Below are positions 10,905 to 22,778 of a DNA stretch of 64,000 nt, piece by piece. This DNA comes from Sisyra terminalis. Taxonomy: Eukaryota > Arthropoda > Insecta > Neuroptera > Sisyridae. The stretch covers positions 16,616,001 through 16,680,000 of the forward strand of contig OY292279.1 in NCBI GenBank assembly GCA_958496175.1, in the 5' to 3' direction. The notes below the pieces were generated by a model. The model saw only the letters and a list, made by a program, of their open reading frames with translations, made no database searches and was not told the origin of the DNA. The translations under genes and the position numbers were made by a program. Numbering within the stretch: the first letter of the stretch is position 1; each line of letters begins with the position of its first letter.

Positions 10905-12590
10905 CAGAAGTGGAGTTCAGGAGGCCAGGAGCAGTTACAATCAAAAGTTTCAGAATCATTTTGAAAGAAGCTTCATAAAATTATTTGATTCAATGTCCTT
11001 AAAATGAAAACCTTTGCAGATCTTTTATAATATTTGCATGGAAACGTATCTTGGAGGAAAATGAATCAGCTATATGTATCTTTCAACCAGCAAATTATCT
11101 TATTGTATTTACCCTTCGTTAAATTTAATGAATGACGCGAAAATTGAACCCCATTTTTTTTTTTTGGTTAAGTGCTTCAAACATCCCTCAAACAAGTTTT
11201 TAACTCGCAACCCCAATACACTCTGTTTCGCAACGACACATCACTTGGCTAATATTTTTTGACTTTTCTTAAACTTTTAAGTGAAACAATTTCAAACTTA
11301 ACCAATAGCACCATTGGAAGTTTCGCGAATATCATCAATCACGCTACCATCCACATACTTGACACTACAAAAACGCTAGGGGGAAAACTTCTAATTTCAA
11401 GTTCAAAACTATTTCTTGTAAATGTTTCAATCAAATCATCGCGATGAAGGGATTTTTGTTTTTCCATTTGCTATTTTTTCCCCAGATAATAAAGCAATGA
11501 ATTTTTCATGGGAAGGGAGGTTGAGTTAAATAAGTCGTGTTTTGCCTGATGAAAAGTGATGTTAATAATTTTAATAAATGCAGTAGTATAATGTGTTTTG
11601 ATTCATCTTTTATACATATTATATGGGAATACTTATAACTGGGTGTTAAGAGCAAAAAGAATTATGACCAGTGGAAGACTGTAGCAGTAAGATGAGGGAT
11701 ATTCATTAGACAAACTTATGAATAAAGTAGTGATGTGGAAACATTTGCATGCCGCTCAATTAACTCACGTTTTATTGCACTTTACATTTGTATGTTCTGT
11801 ACATTTTCCACTAGCTAAACTGTATAGAATTCGATTTTCTTTTCCCCTAGCTTTTCCATCTGATGCTCAGCTCTCACCCTTTCGTCATCATCGTTTTCAC
11901 TCGTGCTACTTCAATAAGGATAAATCCTTTTGAATACACGACTCTTGGTATATGGGTGTATATGTATTTTATTCGCCACGGTATGATTTAATTTGATATA
12001 TAAAATAAATATATATATACATATATACATACATTCTGACAGATTTTAATGAGATCGAATTTTCTTTTAGTTTATTTTCATTTCAGTTCATTTATTATTC
12101 CTCGATTCGCTCATAGTACTTATTAGGCAAGAAATATATTTATATATTTCACAATATAAATTCTCTCCGTTTATTTTATTTTTTTTATCACTCGGAATTT
12201 AAAATGGTTGTTGTTTCATTTTTTTTTCGTCTATTTGTTTTCTTACGAACGAAGCATATTTTACGGTTTGTTGAATACTTTTGGGGAGGAAAAAACCAAT
12301 ACAAGTATTAGTTGCAATTTTAATGTAAGAGATTTATTCTATTTGAATAACTTCAAACTTTATTTTTCGAATGTTTTCATCGGTATATTATGTAAGTATT
12401 TGAAAACCTATACTCTGTATAAAAAGCCTAATTTATTATTCTTTTACGATTTATTTTTAATTAATTCATTACATGCTTAAACCAAAAGAAAACAGATTTT
12501 TATTCTTAGGAAAAATTATGGCATTTTGTTGTCTGTTTTTGAAAAAAAATATCTAGGCCAGATATAGGTAACATTTAAGTGATATTTAGG
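10905..12590. other. intron 1, nothing recognised
   Basis: AT-rich with a TATATA microsatellite at about 11996-12025. The open frames here (for example 11718-11933 and 12208-12480) have no family resemblance and no splice support. Confidence 0.5.
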
Positions 12591-12683
12591 CGTCTAATAC
12601 GTATACTCTAAGAAATAACTAATCATAAATAAATGGTTAAGTAATCCCAAAGAGCATATACCTTGGTATAACTGGGTGTTATA

Positions 12684-13569
12684 TGGGAACACGGGGTGGA
12701 ATGGGAAATGGAATTAGCGCTTGTAGCAGGTGACAAAAACGCGTAAAAATCATACTCAATGTTCAATTAACTGTGCTGTATTATAAAAAGTGGCTATCGC
12801 CAGTCAAGAGTGCAGTTGTTTTTATTTTTATCAAAAGTCGAAATAAACGTTCCCGAATTCTAATTTTTGCAAAGTAACACTAAGGTAATTATCCTATGTT
12901 CTATTTTTTGTTTGAATATTAACATGACATGTAAAAAATACTGTTAACTAACTAAAAGTCTAGTGATAAAACAAATATAACCAATATATCCTGCCATAAT
13001 AGTTGTGCTTGTGGGAAAGGTGCTTTGGGGCACAATGAGTGGGGCGGAATGGGATATTCCATTCAGATAGTATTTCCCATTCAGATAGGATTTTTATTTA
13101 ACCAGCAGATAGTCCATACATATACAAGGAAAACTAGACAGTCCATATATAAGAAAGGTCCGAAGATCCAGAGGTAATCTGCTTATACTGTGATGATTTA
13201 AACTCCAAATCTAATGAAAGCTGGTGTTCCTGCAGTATTTGTCAAAAATGGGCACATTTGGCATTTGCTGGGCTAAACACGATGATGGCAGTGTTTCATT
13301 TGCGAACTAAGCCAATATCAAGTATCCTATTGCACCCCCGGCTCATTTCCCATTGTGCCCCAGAGGGTGGGGCCGAATGGGAAATTTCCATTTGTTTTTG
13401 AAACCCAAATTTCAAATATAAATTATTAATTTAAATCAATAAAACCTTTTTTTATTTGTAAAGAATGAATTAAATAAATATATAAATTACAAAACAATAA
13501 GATTTTTTCTGTAAATCACTCGTAAATTGTAATTAAAACTTAGGTACCCCGTTCCGCCCCAGGTTCCCC
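12684..13569 (+). mobile_element. decayed pogo/Tigger-like DNA transposon
   Basis: The terminal repeats are imperfect: TGGGAACACGGGGTGGAATG on the left; the right end on the other strand reads GGGGAACCTGGGGCGGAACG. TA lies on both sides, as expected for a TA target. GGGGCR(C/G)AATGGG words recur inside. It contains a relic of a transposase C-terminal zinc finger (13153-13340). Most of the transposase is gone. Confidence 0.55.
13153..13340 (+). pseudogene. relic of transposase C-terminal PHD-like zinc finger
   Basis: The frame from 13153 reads ERSEDPEVICLYCDDL, then NSKSNESWCSCSICQKWAHL. After a one-base shift it continues CFICEL. The C-x2-C, WC-x-C-x2-C-x3-WAH and CFIC pattern is that of the PHD-like finger at the end of pogo/Tigger-like transposases of insects. 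A stop precedes it (TAA 13150-13152), and the frameshift near 13290 shows it is dead. Confidence 0.6.
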
Positions 13570-13790
13570 TACTTATAACTATAGCAAGTTATATGTTATA
13601 CTTATAGCAAAAACCAAAAAAAAAAATACGGTGAAACTTACGAAAATTTGGAAAAGTACATCAATTCGGAAAAAAACAACTTATTGTTTAACTTAATTGA
13701 TCGCTAAGAAACCGACGAAGTAAAAGATATCTCCAACATTTCTTATTATAAAGTTAAAGTTTTATTTTTATTCTAAGACCAGTTAACCCT

Positions 13791-14922
13791 TTAACCTTAA
13801 CCCAGCTAAAGTTTTGCTCTAGGTCTGGAAATCATTAGGCTATTTTGTTTTAAATACTTGTAAGATGTTTAATAAGTGTGACAACTAAAATTGCTAATCT
13901 ACTTTAAGGGAACTAACTTTACATGATTAACAATATAGGCTATATTGTGTCAAATTTAAAGACTTTTATTTTTTCCTCCACATCAGCTTTAAAGGGGTTA
14001 AGTTTGAGCTTTGATCAATTTATTTTCATAGAAATTATTTTTTTTGGATAATGTTAATTATTTCATGGCATACAAAAAATTTATATTTAGTTCATAAAAA
14101 AATCAATTCTTAATTTGGATCTCGGTTGACTCAAGGCCAAATCAAAAATCGTAAAAATTAGAGAAAATTTTAAAATTTCGATGGTCACCATTTAACTTCT
14201 AATTAAATCAGTCATATTTTCTTCATTTTAATACAATGCCATTGTCTACCCTATCTTTTAAAGCAACTACCATTTCAATATCTATTCAGAGTACAAAGCT
14301 GTATCCCCAGGCCATAATAATAGATGCACTGTAGGTTTTGTATGAAACCTGAAGTAAGAACTATTTTATTTTGGGTCCATATTTTCCATTGGGTGAAAGT
14401 TTCCTGTACAAATTATTTTTACTACGCTTATTATCAGCTAGCGGGACCAAAAATTATATTTACTTTAAAATAAATTGTTACCATCAAATTATTTGAACAT
14501 CTTCATAATTATGGTGAGCTGAATTGTTTAATATTTAATTGAAAGCTCGTTTACTGATACTTAAGTTCCGATTCTGCGCAGTATGCTGCCTATGTAAGAC
14601 AATACCGTCTGCTGTATTTGTGGATGATCATTCCATACGTGAATATTTTTTCTAAGGGCTATTTCTCTTTTGTGACCACCTCTTTAGCTACTTTTTTCTT
14701 CAGCAATTTCAACATATTTTCAATGGGTTTCAAATCAAGGCTGTTATCCTAAAGTAGGGTAATAGGGATAATAAACAAAGATTAACCCTTATCCGGAAAG
14801 TATATTTCTTAAAAATCTATACAACTTTTCATAATGTAGAAAGTAAAAAATATTAAATTTAATTTAGTAAAATATTTAAGTTTTGTATACAATTTTAAGT
14901 ACGTCTCATAATATGGACAGTA
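13791..14922. other. intron 1, nothing recognised
   Basis: AT-rich, no convincing frame or repeat seen. Confidence 0.5.
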
Positions 14923-14930
14923 GGGTGTCC

Positions 14931-16008
14931 GTTATTTCCCAAATTGATTTTTTTACAGCGATCGCCCCCTGAATTTTTAGTTTAAGATATAAAAAAAAAT
15001 ATCCAATACAATTAAGCTCTTAATTTCTTGATTAAACCGTGTCGGAATCATCTTACTTTTACCATTTAAATAACATGGGATTATTTAATGGGATTATTAT
15101 TACTTTTTACTTTTATTTTTTTCTCAGAAACAAATGGATCAAAAGATTTAAGATTAAATTATTCTGACGTAAAATTAATCGATCTACAAAAAAGGTCTCT
15201 TATGCATTTTCGATTAAATCACTCCATTAAAAGTTATTCAACATTTAACTTGAATTAATTTGTTTAATTTGTATTTTGTAATTTATTCAACATTTAATTT
15301 GTTGACTACAAGTTTTAAGAAATTTCTCATAAATGGCTTCGGGTGAAATGGTAAAAATTCGAATTTTATTGAACTTTTGTCGATAGTCTCATCAATTAGC
15401 ATGAAATTCACTTGGTAGGTACAAAATATTGATTAAAGTTCAAAAATTTATCCTGGATAAATTGAATTTCACGACTGTAGCAAATTCGGATCTTATATCA
15501 CCTGTTTTAATTGACAAAAAATGTTTTTTTGTTTAATTTTCTTTTCAAGCCTAAAAATTAACACAAATAATCACTGGCGCTCTAATAATAATTATTTTTA
15601 TCTTCTCTTTCAATGATTTTATAGTTAAAAAAAGAAAAAATGAGCAAATGAGCAAAAAGTTGAAAATATTGCAAGATATATATTAGGCACAAGTTAAATG
15701 TTGAATAACTTTTAATGGAGTGATTTCATCGAAAATGCATAAGAGACCTTTTTTGTAGAGCGATTAATTTTACGTCAGAATAATTTAATTTTAAATCTTT
15801 TGATCCATTTGTTTCTGAGAAAAAAAATTAAAAGTAAAAAGTCAAATAATCCCATGTTATTAAAATGGTAAAAGTAACATGATTCCGGCACGGTTTAATC
15901 AAGAAATGAAGAGCTTAATTGTATTGGACAATTTTTTTAAATCTTAAACTAAAAATTCAGGGGGCGATCGCTATAAAAAAATCAGTTTGGGAAATAACGA
16001 ACACCCTA
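14931..16008. mobile_element. foldback DNA transposon, ~320-bp terminal inverted repeats, 8-bp duplication
   Basis: Arms 14931-15252 and 15690-16008 are about 320-bp reverse complements. The tips are TAGGGTGTCCGTTATTTCCC and its inverse ending ACACCCTA. The 8-base ATGGACAG flanks both sides (14923-14930 and 16009-16016), a perfect target-site duplication. An 8-bp duplication fits hAT or P-type elements, but the tip matches neither consensus that I know. The 437-base centre has no transposase frame, so the element is non-autonomous. Confidence 0.92.
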
Positions 16009-16016
16009 ATGGACAG

Positions 16017-17490
16017 GGACTGTAGAGCCTATTACGTTCATATAAGTGTGAAACTAGTCAATTTTTAACTTTGGAAGTTAACTAATAAAAAATAAAATAA
16101 AATCCGATGGCTTAGCAGTTCCAGTACCTCAAAGATTATGTACAATTTTTTTATTCAAATCAAAAATCAACACTTTTTAATTAAAAATTGATATCATATG
16201 AAATGGTCCTTTACCTACTTTATCTGTCACAACTAAATTAGTATTCGTTTTTTAAAACAACTCCAAAATTAGTTAAAAGCTTTAGATTCTTCATATTTTA
16301 TATTTAGAGAATAAGGTAAATATATAATGTGGAAATGAATAGTTCGATGTTAAGTTAAACATTCTTTTGTATTTTTTATGTAAATAAATTGTGTTAATTA
16401 ATGAACCTTAATTAATTAAAACAACTGATGACTTTGCAAAATTGAGAAATAAATTATTCAAAAAATGATGTATATTGTACACAAATGAGAACAAGTTTAC
16501 ATGTTAAAATTAGATAGATAATAATTAATTAGTTATTAGGGTAAAAAAATGGGGATAAAAAGGCAATGGTGTACAAGAACTACAATGAGTTAAGAACCAA
16601 AGTATTTGCATTAAATATTACAATCGTATTCCAGAATCAAATTTTAAAATTTCTCTTATGCACGCAAATAATTCTTTGGGGTTGTTTTTCGCGATTCATT
16701 TTAAATATGTAGTTTCTCCAGGGGTATTGTTATAACCAGAATGTAACGGTCTCGGATCGTGCAAATAAGATCGTGCAAAAAGAAAACAGTTTGAAGAGAG
16801 CGTAGTAGAGACAACTTTCACATATACCAATCTGATCTGCATTGCAGAGTCCTGTAGGATATGCACTTCAAATAACGCCGCACGTCCTCTCGCTTCAACC
16901 TTGTCGAGTATTCCGTTTTTCATTTTCTTTTCGCCACTATGTTTTAAGTGACTGGAATCAATAAGCCATGTAAAATACACTGAGGCTTTTCTTCCAGTCT
17001 TTCCGCCTTTTTTTCCCTCCCACTTCCCGGCTACTTTCGTCTAATCTTTCACCTACATCAGTCACATTGTCCAATCATAAAGAATGATTTGCAAGTCCAT
17101 TACTCGATAATGCAAATATTTTCAATCACAACACCATCACTGTCACATGTCGTGTTTTCATCAGTTCATTCGACTTTCTTACCATTATAAATTCCATTAA
17201 CTTTAATTTGCTCTAAAAAAAAAAAAAAGATTTGGCAAAAGAAAACAATAATGCGAACCACATCGAATTGGATTCCATGCAGATGAAAATTATTCCGATT
17301 TTTTTTTAGGTCAACTGACATTGCACATTACAAATTGGTTTTCAGTGTTAATGTTATTCCCAATGAATGAATGAATGTATAATTGTTTGATTTATAGTTG
17401 TGTTAATGGTAATAATAATAACAATAATAATACAATTAATTAATGACCGCTCTCTATTGTGATTGTTAATATTATTATTGTTTGTTGCAG
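16017..17490. other. end of intron 1
   Basis: Nothing recognised. The minus-strand frame at 16696-16980 has no known motif. Just before the exon are a poly-A tract (about 17215-17228) and a run of AAT repeats (about 17409-17432), then the T-rich acceptor tract. Confidence 0.5.
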
Positions 17491-17624
17491 CATTGCCGGA
17501 AGAGGGACCCCGGATTACCGGAGGCCGGCCACGCTACCAAATTGGGGACACAGTTCGAATAAATTGCACATCAGGACGATCAAAACCGGCCGCTCATTTG
17601 AGCTGGTTTATCAATGGCGAACCG
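17491..17624 (+). CDS. beat: beat family exon: interdomain linker and start of Ig domain 2
   Basis: With the carried-over G the exon reads ALPEEGPRITGGRPRYQIGD, then TVRINCTSGRSKPAAHLSWF, then INGEP. The linker GPRITGGRPRYQIGD and the Cys/Trp pair of the second Ig-like domain (INCTS ... LSWFING) are typical of the Beat family. NCT is a possible N-glycosylation site. The acceptor TTTGTTGCAG ends at 17490; the donor CCG|GTACGT begins at 17625 in phase 0. The exon and the next one are clearly richer in G and C than the flanking introns, as expected for selected coding sequence. An open frame runs on past the donor for a while, but those residues are intronic. Confidence 0.95.
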
Positions 17625-18453
17625 GTACGTTATTTTTCCCATTTTCATTTTTGGTTTTTGCCAACTTTTTCCGGGATATTAATTAGCAAGATTACCGTAT
17701 TTTGGTATCGGATATTAAGTATCATTATTTTATCGTTAACGATCGTTCTGCAGCTTATCGATATTAGAGAAATGATGCGTTAATTATAACCAATAACACC
17801 TGTTTCATGGTAAAAACATTATTAAATGGCGATTTCAATAATGATTTGAATAAGTAATACGTGCATATATGGAATTCTTTTCAATTAATTGAAATTAAGA
17901 ACTATTTTATTTGATCATTTATTTTTTCGATTTTACTGAAAGAATTGTTAAGTTTTTCCGAAGTTATATAATTAAATTAATATTTTGGCTCAATTCTCCT
18001 TTAGAACAGTCAATTCTGGCAACATTGCATTTTCTACTTTGTTTTTTATTCTATTATTGGCGATTTTTTGGTTTATTCAATTTTAATATGATATACTTTT
18101 CTCTTTTGTGGCTAAATTTTCATTGTGGGCCGATTTTTTTACGAGTTAAAGTAAAACAAAATAGAAAATGCAACGTTGCCGGATTTGACAATTCTTAAAA
18201 AAGACTTAAGTCTATAATAATAATGACAGAATTTTTTTTGGTGCTTTTAATAGTACTGAATTTAATTTTTCAAATGGGTATTAGTGTTTCTTCAACTTGT
18301 TGAATGTCCTTAAAATACTTTAACAACTTTTCAAGAATCGAACAATCATTATGTAGAAATTGAATTGATTTTATCATATTCATTTGTAATCAATACTGAT
18401 ATCTGATGTGGCTAACACATGACTTCCTTGATTGGGGATTATCAAAGTTAATA
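17625..18453. other. start of intron 2
   Basis: AT-rich; the long frame at 17911-18198 is hydrophobic only because of T-richness. No repeat seen. Confidence 0.5.
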
Positions 18454-18461
18454 GTCTAAGA

Positions 18462-18723
18462 CAGAGGCCGGTAATCCACAGCTTATGTAGTATTAAATTT
18501 GTGGCTTTTCAGTAGTTCCATTAACAATTAACATTAATTAGCTGAATAATTGATATTGTCATAGTACATAGCATACATGCTTTACAGCAGATAACGACTG
18601 TTTTATTTTATTTTTTCATTCATAATACCGATGTATATACCTACTTATAATTGGCTTTTAATAAAATAATTGACCATTACGGAAAAAAATATCTGTTTAC
18701 TCCATAAAGGTTGTCGACCTCTA
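18462..18723. mobile_element. hAT-like MITE with 8-bp duplication
   Basis: The left tip CAGAGGCCGGTAATCCACAG and right tip GGTTGTCGACCTCTA are imperfect inverted repeats of the CAGAGGTCGGYAACC type. The flanks GTCTAAGA (18454-18461) and GTTTAAGA (18724-18731) are an 8-bp target duplication with one difference. No coding capacity. Confidence 0.75.
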
Positions 18724-18731
18724 GTTTAAGA

Positions 18732-19385
18732 GAGTGGTGCACAAACTGTGGGTAGAGAAAATTTTTCAGGGTCGCTTAACTCAAAGAAATTTATATCATA
18801 ATTAAAAATTAACGGCTTTTCTTCAGCAAGTATCAGCAGTACCACTAAAATTGTAAAAATAAATTATGTGAGTAATTAAATTTGCTCTATATTTTTTTAC
18901 GAAAACATTTGTCTGAATTAGTACAATTAAAGATCCCGGAAGTTTTGTCCCAAAATTTTAGAAATGATTTTTCTTTTTCTTGGTTAACGATTAAATAACA
19001 TCATTTTGGGGTATTGCGAAAAAAATTACACAAAATAGAGGGTCACAAAATATAGTGAAGCTTTGGAGAGATAATTTTAAGCTTATTTAAAGCTTCTTTT
19101 TTAATATAGCTATCGGACTCTATCGGTCTTTCGGCCAACATAAGGGCAGTTTGGCTGCTCGTAGAATTTGGATTTGTTGATGCATTTCTTGGATCAGAAT
19201 TAAGCTGAAATTTATATGGAATTATTTATGTATAACCCATCAGAAACTGTAAATCAAAAATTCGGCTTTGGTAGAAAAACCATATTCGGTGTAGATCTAA
19301 AATCAGAAGATTGTATATCTATTAGATCTATTTTATGTGTAGTAAGACGTGAAAAATATTTAAAGTAGTTTGAGCTTCTAAACTA
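18732..19385. other. intron 2, possible hAT-like end
   Basis: GAGTGGTGCACAAACTGTGG at 18732 looks like the tip of another hAT-like element, but no matching right end was found. The stretch ATAAGGGCAGTTTGGCTGCT (19141) recurs in altered form at 19570, so an old local duplication (about 19110-19200 versus 19545-19640) may be present. Confidence 0.35.
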
Positions 19386-19389
19386 CTAG

Positions 19390-19515
19390 TTTAGTTTGTT
19401 TTTATTGTTATTTTTTATCGCTTTATAACTACCAAGGTCTTTTGAGACTGAAGAGTTAATAAAATTTCGAAAATCGAGAAATATTAAAAGTTTTCTTGAT
19501 ACGAGATTCGAAGAA
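19390..19515 (-). mobile_element. tRNA-derived SINE, copy 3, truncated
   Basis: The minus strand has the body and tail (CGAGAAATATT relatives, TTATTAACTC, GCGATAAAAAATAACAATAA), but the tRNA-like head stops at TTCGAATCTCGTATC. Confidence 0.65.
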
Positions 19516-19826
19516 ATAATTTTAAGAAAGCTTATTCTTGGATAGTCACTCAATCGATCTTTCGACCAACATAAGGGCAATTTGGCTGGTTGTAGAAATT
19601 GGATTTGTTTGTGCACTTCATCGACCAACATTTGAAATTTTAACCAAAATTTTAATAAATAAGGCACCGAAAACTAGAATCAAATCATAGATTCGGTTTC
19701 GATAGAAAAATCACGTTTGGTTTAGGCCTTAAATTAGAAGAAGGTTTGGCAATTAAATCAATTTTATAAACAGTACGAAATGATCAAAATTTGAAGTAGT
19801 TTGACCATTTAAACTGCTAGTCAAGT

Positions 19827-20003
19827 ATTGTTTTTTAACTGTTATTTACCTTCGTTATATAACTACCAAGATCTTTGGCGACTCAAGGGTCAAAAAAATT
19901 CATAAATCGAGAAGTATTGAAAATTTGTTCGATACGTGATTCGAATCCAACACCTACCCGTTTTGGAACGTTTACCTTGATTATTCGACCACTAGTGTGC
20001 TTT
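19827..20003 (-). mobile_element. tRNA-derived SINE, copy 4
   Basis: Minus strand: TGGTCGAATAATCAAGG (box A region), GGATTCGAATC (box B), GAACAAATTTTCAATACTTC, then the TATAACGAAGGTAAATAACA tail. Full length. Confidence 0.75.
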
Positions 20004-20199
20004 CTGGCAAATAGATTCTCAGTTTGACAATCCCGGAGTATAGATACAAGGGGTCCAAACGGTATAGGTTTTTTGGCCATATTCTTGTACTCAATAACTC
20101 TGATCCAGATAATAGTTCTCTTTTTTGTCACTAACAGCGCAAGTATTCTGAACGTACCAAAAATCTTTTAGGTCTTATGAAGGTATTACAATTTTGCAA

Positions 20200-20385
20200 T
20201 GCATGAAGGGAAAAATAACGTGTTTGACAAAATGTGGCGCCACCATTAGTGTGTTTGCACTACTAACTTAAATCAAAACCATCTACCACCATCTAATTTT
20301 CGTAAGGAACTATGGTAACATAAGTTAGTACACCAGACACTCTTGTGGCGGTGCTATATCTTAACACATTTCCCTTCGTCCAGAG
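20200..20385. mobile_element. palindromic MITE
   Basis: Imperfect arms about 20200-20285 and 20305-20383. GCGCCACCATTAGTGTGTTT followed by ACTACTAACTT on the left pairs with AAGTTAGTACACCAGACACT followed by GTGGCGGTGC on the right. Outside these, GAAGGGAAA words also match in inverse. No coding capacity. Confidence 0.6.
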
Positions 20386-20577
20386 GATTAGGATTTACTG
20401 TTTCTAATAATAACAACACTTTTCGCATAATGATCCAAATGCTTAGTTTGCGAGGTGTAGTGGTACCGGACGTTCTACCGGTACTGGACTTCAAATTGAT
20501 GCCATTTTTTAACATTACTTTCGGATTCTTCGTATCAATACTCCATCTTGACAATATTCAAAATTTTCAAAGTCTAT

Positions 20578-20745
20578 TGCTGGTCAAGGTGGCCGCTTGA
20601 AAAGTTGTATATTATTGGATCGATTCTCGTATCGAGCAAATTTTTAATATTTCTCGATTGACAGTTTATTATCAACCTTTGAATCATTAAGAACCTTGGC
20701 TATTATAAGTCGAGGATAAATAACAACCAAAAAAGGAAGTTATTA
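20578..20745 (+). mobile_element. tRNA-derived SINE, copy 5
   Basis: GGTCAAGGTGGCCGCTTGAA, then GGATCGATTCTCGTATCGAG (box B region), CTCGATTGACAG, and the tail AAATAACAACCAAAAAA. The extreme 5' end is missing. Confidence 0.7.
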
Positions 20746-21044
20746 TTCTATTGTAAAATATTATTATCGATACGAAAATATTTTGAAGTGTAAAATACAA
20801 ATAAATTATTGCTACTAATTGCCTGTGATTACAAAATAGTAGCGAGATTTGGAAAAGAAACGAATCGTTGTTTGATATTTTGGCTGCTATTTCATGATTC
20901 TAAGAAATATGAAATAATCGTTTAAGAAATGAGAATTTTACAAAAACGCCTTGACCTCTTAAAAATTTATTGCGAAGTTATTTAAATTTAGTATTTAAGT
21001 ATTATGAATGGCCTCGACTGTAAATATTTCTTTATGTTTTTTAG

Positions 21045-21303
21045 GCTGACCAAGATTTTACTCGTGGCCCGGAAATTCTAATCACCGGTCGGGAGGGGCT
21101 GGAAACTTCGATTTTGGGTCTGGAATTCACCGTGCGACAAAAGCACTTCAAAAAGGGCGACATGAAGCTCAAATGTTTGGCCACAATTGCGACCGTTTAT
21201 TGGCGAAGTAATGAAGAAAGTGTAGAGGGTGACAGGCCATTGCGAGCACCCGTTCGCGAAATCGTGCAAGCTCCATCTAATTCACGTGCGGATCGTGTGC
21301 AAG
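21045..21303 (+). CDS. beat: beat family exon: most of Ig domain 2 and linker
   Basis: The frame opens ADQDFTRGPEILITGREGLE, followed by TSILGLEFTVRQKHFKKGD, MKLKCLATIATVYWRSNEES and VEGDRPLRAPVREIVQ, and ends SNSRADRVQ. Family signatures are the GREGLETSILGL stretch, HFKKGDMKLKC with the F-strand Cys of Ig2, and the Y-W pair after it. The acceptor TTTTTTAG ends at 21044 after a T-rich tract; the donor CAAG|GTGAG begins at 21304 in phase 1. The 259-base exon joins the terminal exon as GCA (Ala). The residues after VYW are polar and proline-containing, as expected for a membrane-proximal stalk. Confidence 0.95.
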
Positions 21304-21728
21304 GTGAGATAAAGCCGCAAAATTGATATTAGCTGTTCTAATTAACATATTCAAGCAATTTTTATTATCTAGAGCAGTTCTTGCTTTTCACGTTTTATGC
21401 TATACAACTCAGTGGCGACTCGTGGCAACATTTTCTCGAAAGATAAGCATTTCTTTTGCCACATTACTATATAGAATAAATTTTAAAAAATTAAGCATGC
21501 AATTACAGAAACTGTAAAATTTGAACTGCCCTTAAACGTTTTGGGGATCCAAATTCTTAGTGCCTAATTGTAAAGTGATGTGTATTAAGAATAAGACAGG
21601 CCTGCGATGGTAAAATTGTCTTAGATATAATAACATATTTTTATTGTAATTCTTACCCTGATTATGGCAAAAATAATGAATAAATGTTGCAAATTACAAT
21701 TGAAAAGTAATTCTTTTGGCTTAAATTG
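21304..21728. other. start of intron 3, nothing recognised
   Basis: AT-rich non-coding sequence after the third exon. Confidence 0.5.
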
Positions 21729-22023
21729 TGGGCTCAAATCGAGCCACTTTTTCTATATCGAAAATGGTAGTACCAACCTCTCCCTACTAGCGCTGGTATC
21801 GCTGGTATCGTTGTATCTTCCGTTGATCCGAGAAACAAACCGATACTAAGTTTAAAAATGAGAGTGAAATAATAGTATTTATTTCTGTTATCTCGCTTTT
21901 ACTTATAAACTTCGTATCGATTCATTTACCATACCAACGAAAGATAAAACTACACCAGCGCTAGTAGTGAGAGGTGGAGTACTACCATTTTCGATACAGA
22001 ATAAAAGGTTCGCTTCGAGCCCC
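21729..22023. mobile_element. MITE with ~65-bp terminal inverted repeats
   Basis: The left end begins GGGCTCAAATCGAGCCACTT and contains TATCGAAAATGGTAGTACC and CTACTAGCGCTGGT. The right end mirrors it (CCAGCGCTAGTAGTGAGAGG, GTACTACCATTTTCGATA, CGCTTCGAGCCCC). The 295-base length and lack of coding sequence fit a MITE. Confidence 0.82.
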
Positions 22024-22614
22024 TAGTTTCGTCCAATAAACTTAGAGATATTACCCTTAATGGTAACTATGTATAATAGAATATCTATGTTTAATTAATT
22101 TTAATGTTACAAATTTGTCGTGTTACTTAACATATTTATTTCATGGAATTTAGGAAGCAATTTTTAAAATAGCGTTATTAATAATTAACTTGTTGAATAT
22201 ATGGATTTTAACAACGTATTTTCATTGCTTTTAGTGGTGTAAGGACTCAAAAGCTCTACGATACTTCATTCCTATTAGGTGACATTGGCTTTTCAATAGA
22301 GTGTAAATTAGCTTATATCAGTCGTAGGGATATAATAAAAACGGAAGTTATCCAAATCCTCAGGATAAATGATCAATTTAAAATCATGATTCATTAATTT
22401 TCAACTTCATTACTTCCCTGCGATATATCAACACTTTATGGGGTTGTTCAAATGTAATGAAAACTGATTTCGAACGCCTTAAACTGTTCAGTATTATCAT
22501 ATTATTCCTGATCAAACAATAGTGCTAACCAGAGAAGAGAGACTTACATAAAAGTTCAATTCTACTTTAAAAAAGAGGACAAAATTTAGGCTAACATATT
22601 GGTATATCTTAGAC

Positions 22615-22730
22615 CTTAACTTAAACCCACCGCTATACAAAATAAGCTTTGGCCAAATATAATTTTGTACAGCAACAACTAGTTGTTCTGTAGCTACTGG
22701 CTAACAGAATCTCTGGAATTTCCGTATATG
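22615..22730. repeat. relative of the 30911 MITE
   Basis: Shares TTTTGTACAGCAACAACTAG and a GCTAACAGA end with the MITE at 30911-31020, in weaker form. Confidence 0.4.
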
Positions 22731-22778
22731 TTAACACAAATTAGATATTTTTAACATACAATGGAACTTCTATATACC

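Larger units (their letters stand above)
12600..13790 (+). repeat. old dispersed repeat, interrupted by the pogo-like element
   Basis: 12630-12660 (TGGTTAAGTAATCCCAAAGA) and 13605-13750 (ACGGTGAAACTTACGAAAAT, then TTGGAAAAGTACATC) correspond in order to one continuous stretch at 48255-48525. The 900 bases in between are missing there, so the central element is a later insertion. Confidence 0.6.

Noticed and set aside
17459..17686. Frame MIVNIIIVCCSIAGRGTPDY...
   Set aside because: Shadow of the second beat exon in another frame.
21078..21269. Minus-strand frame opposite the third beat exon
   Set aside because: Antisense shadow; the plus-strand frame has the family motifs and splice sites.
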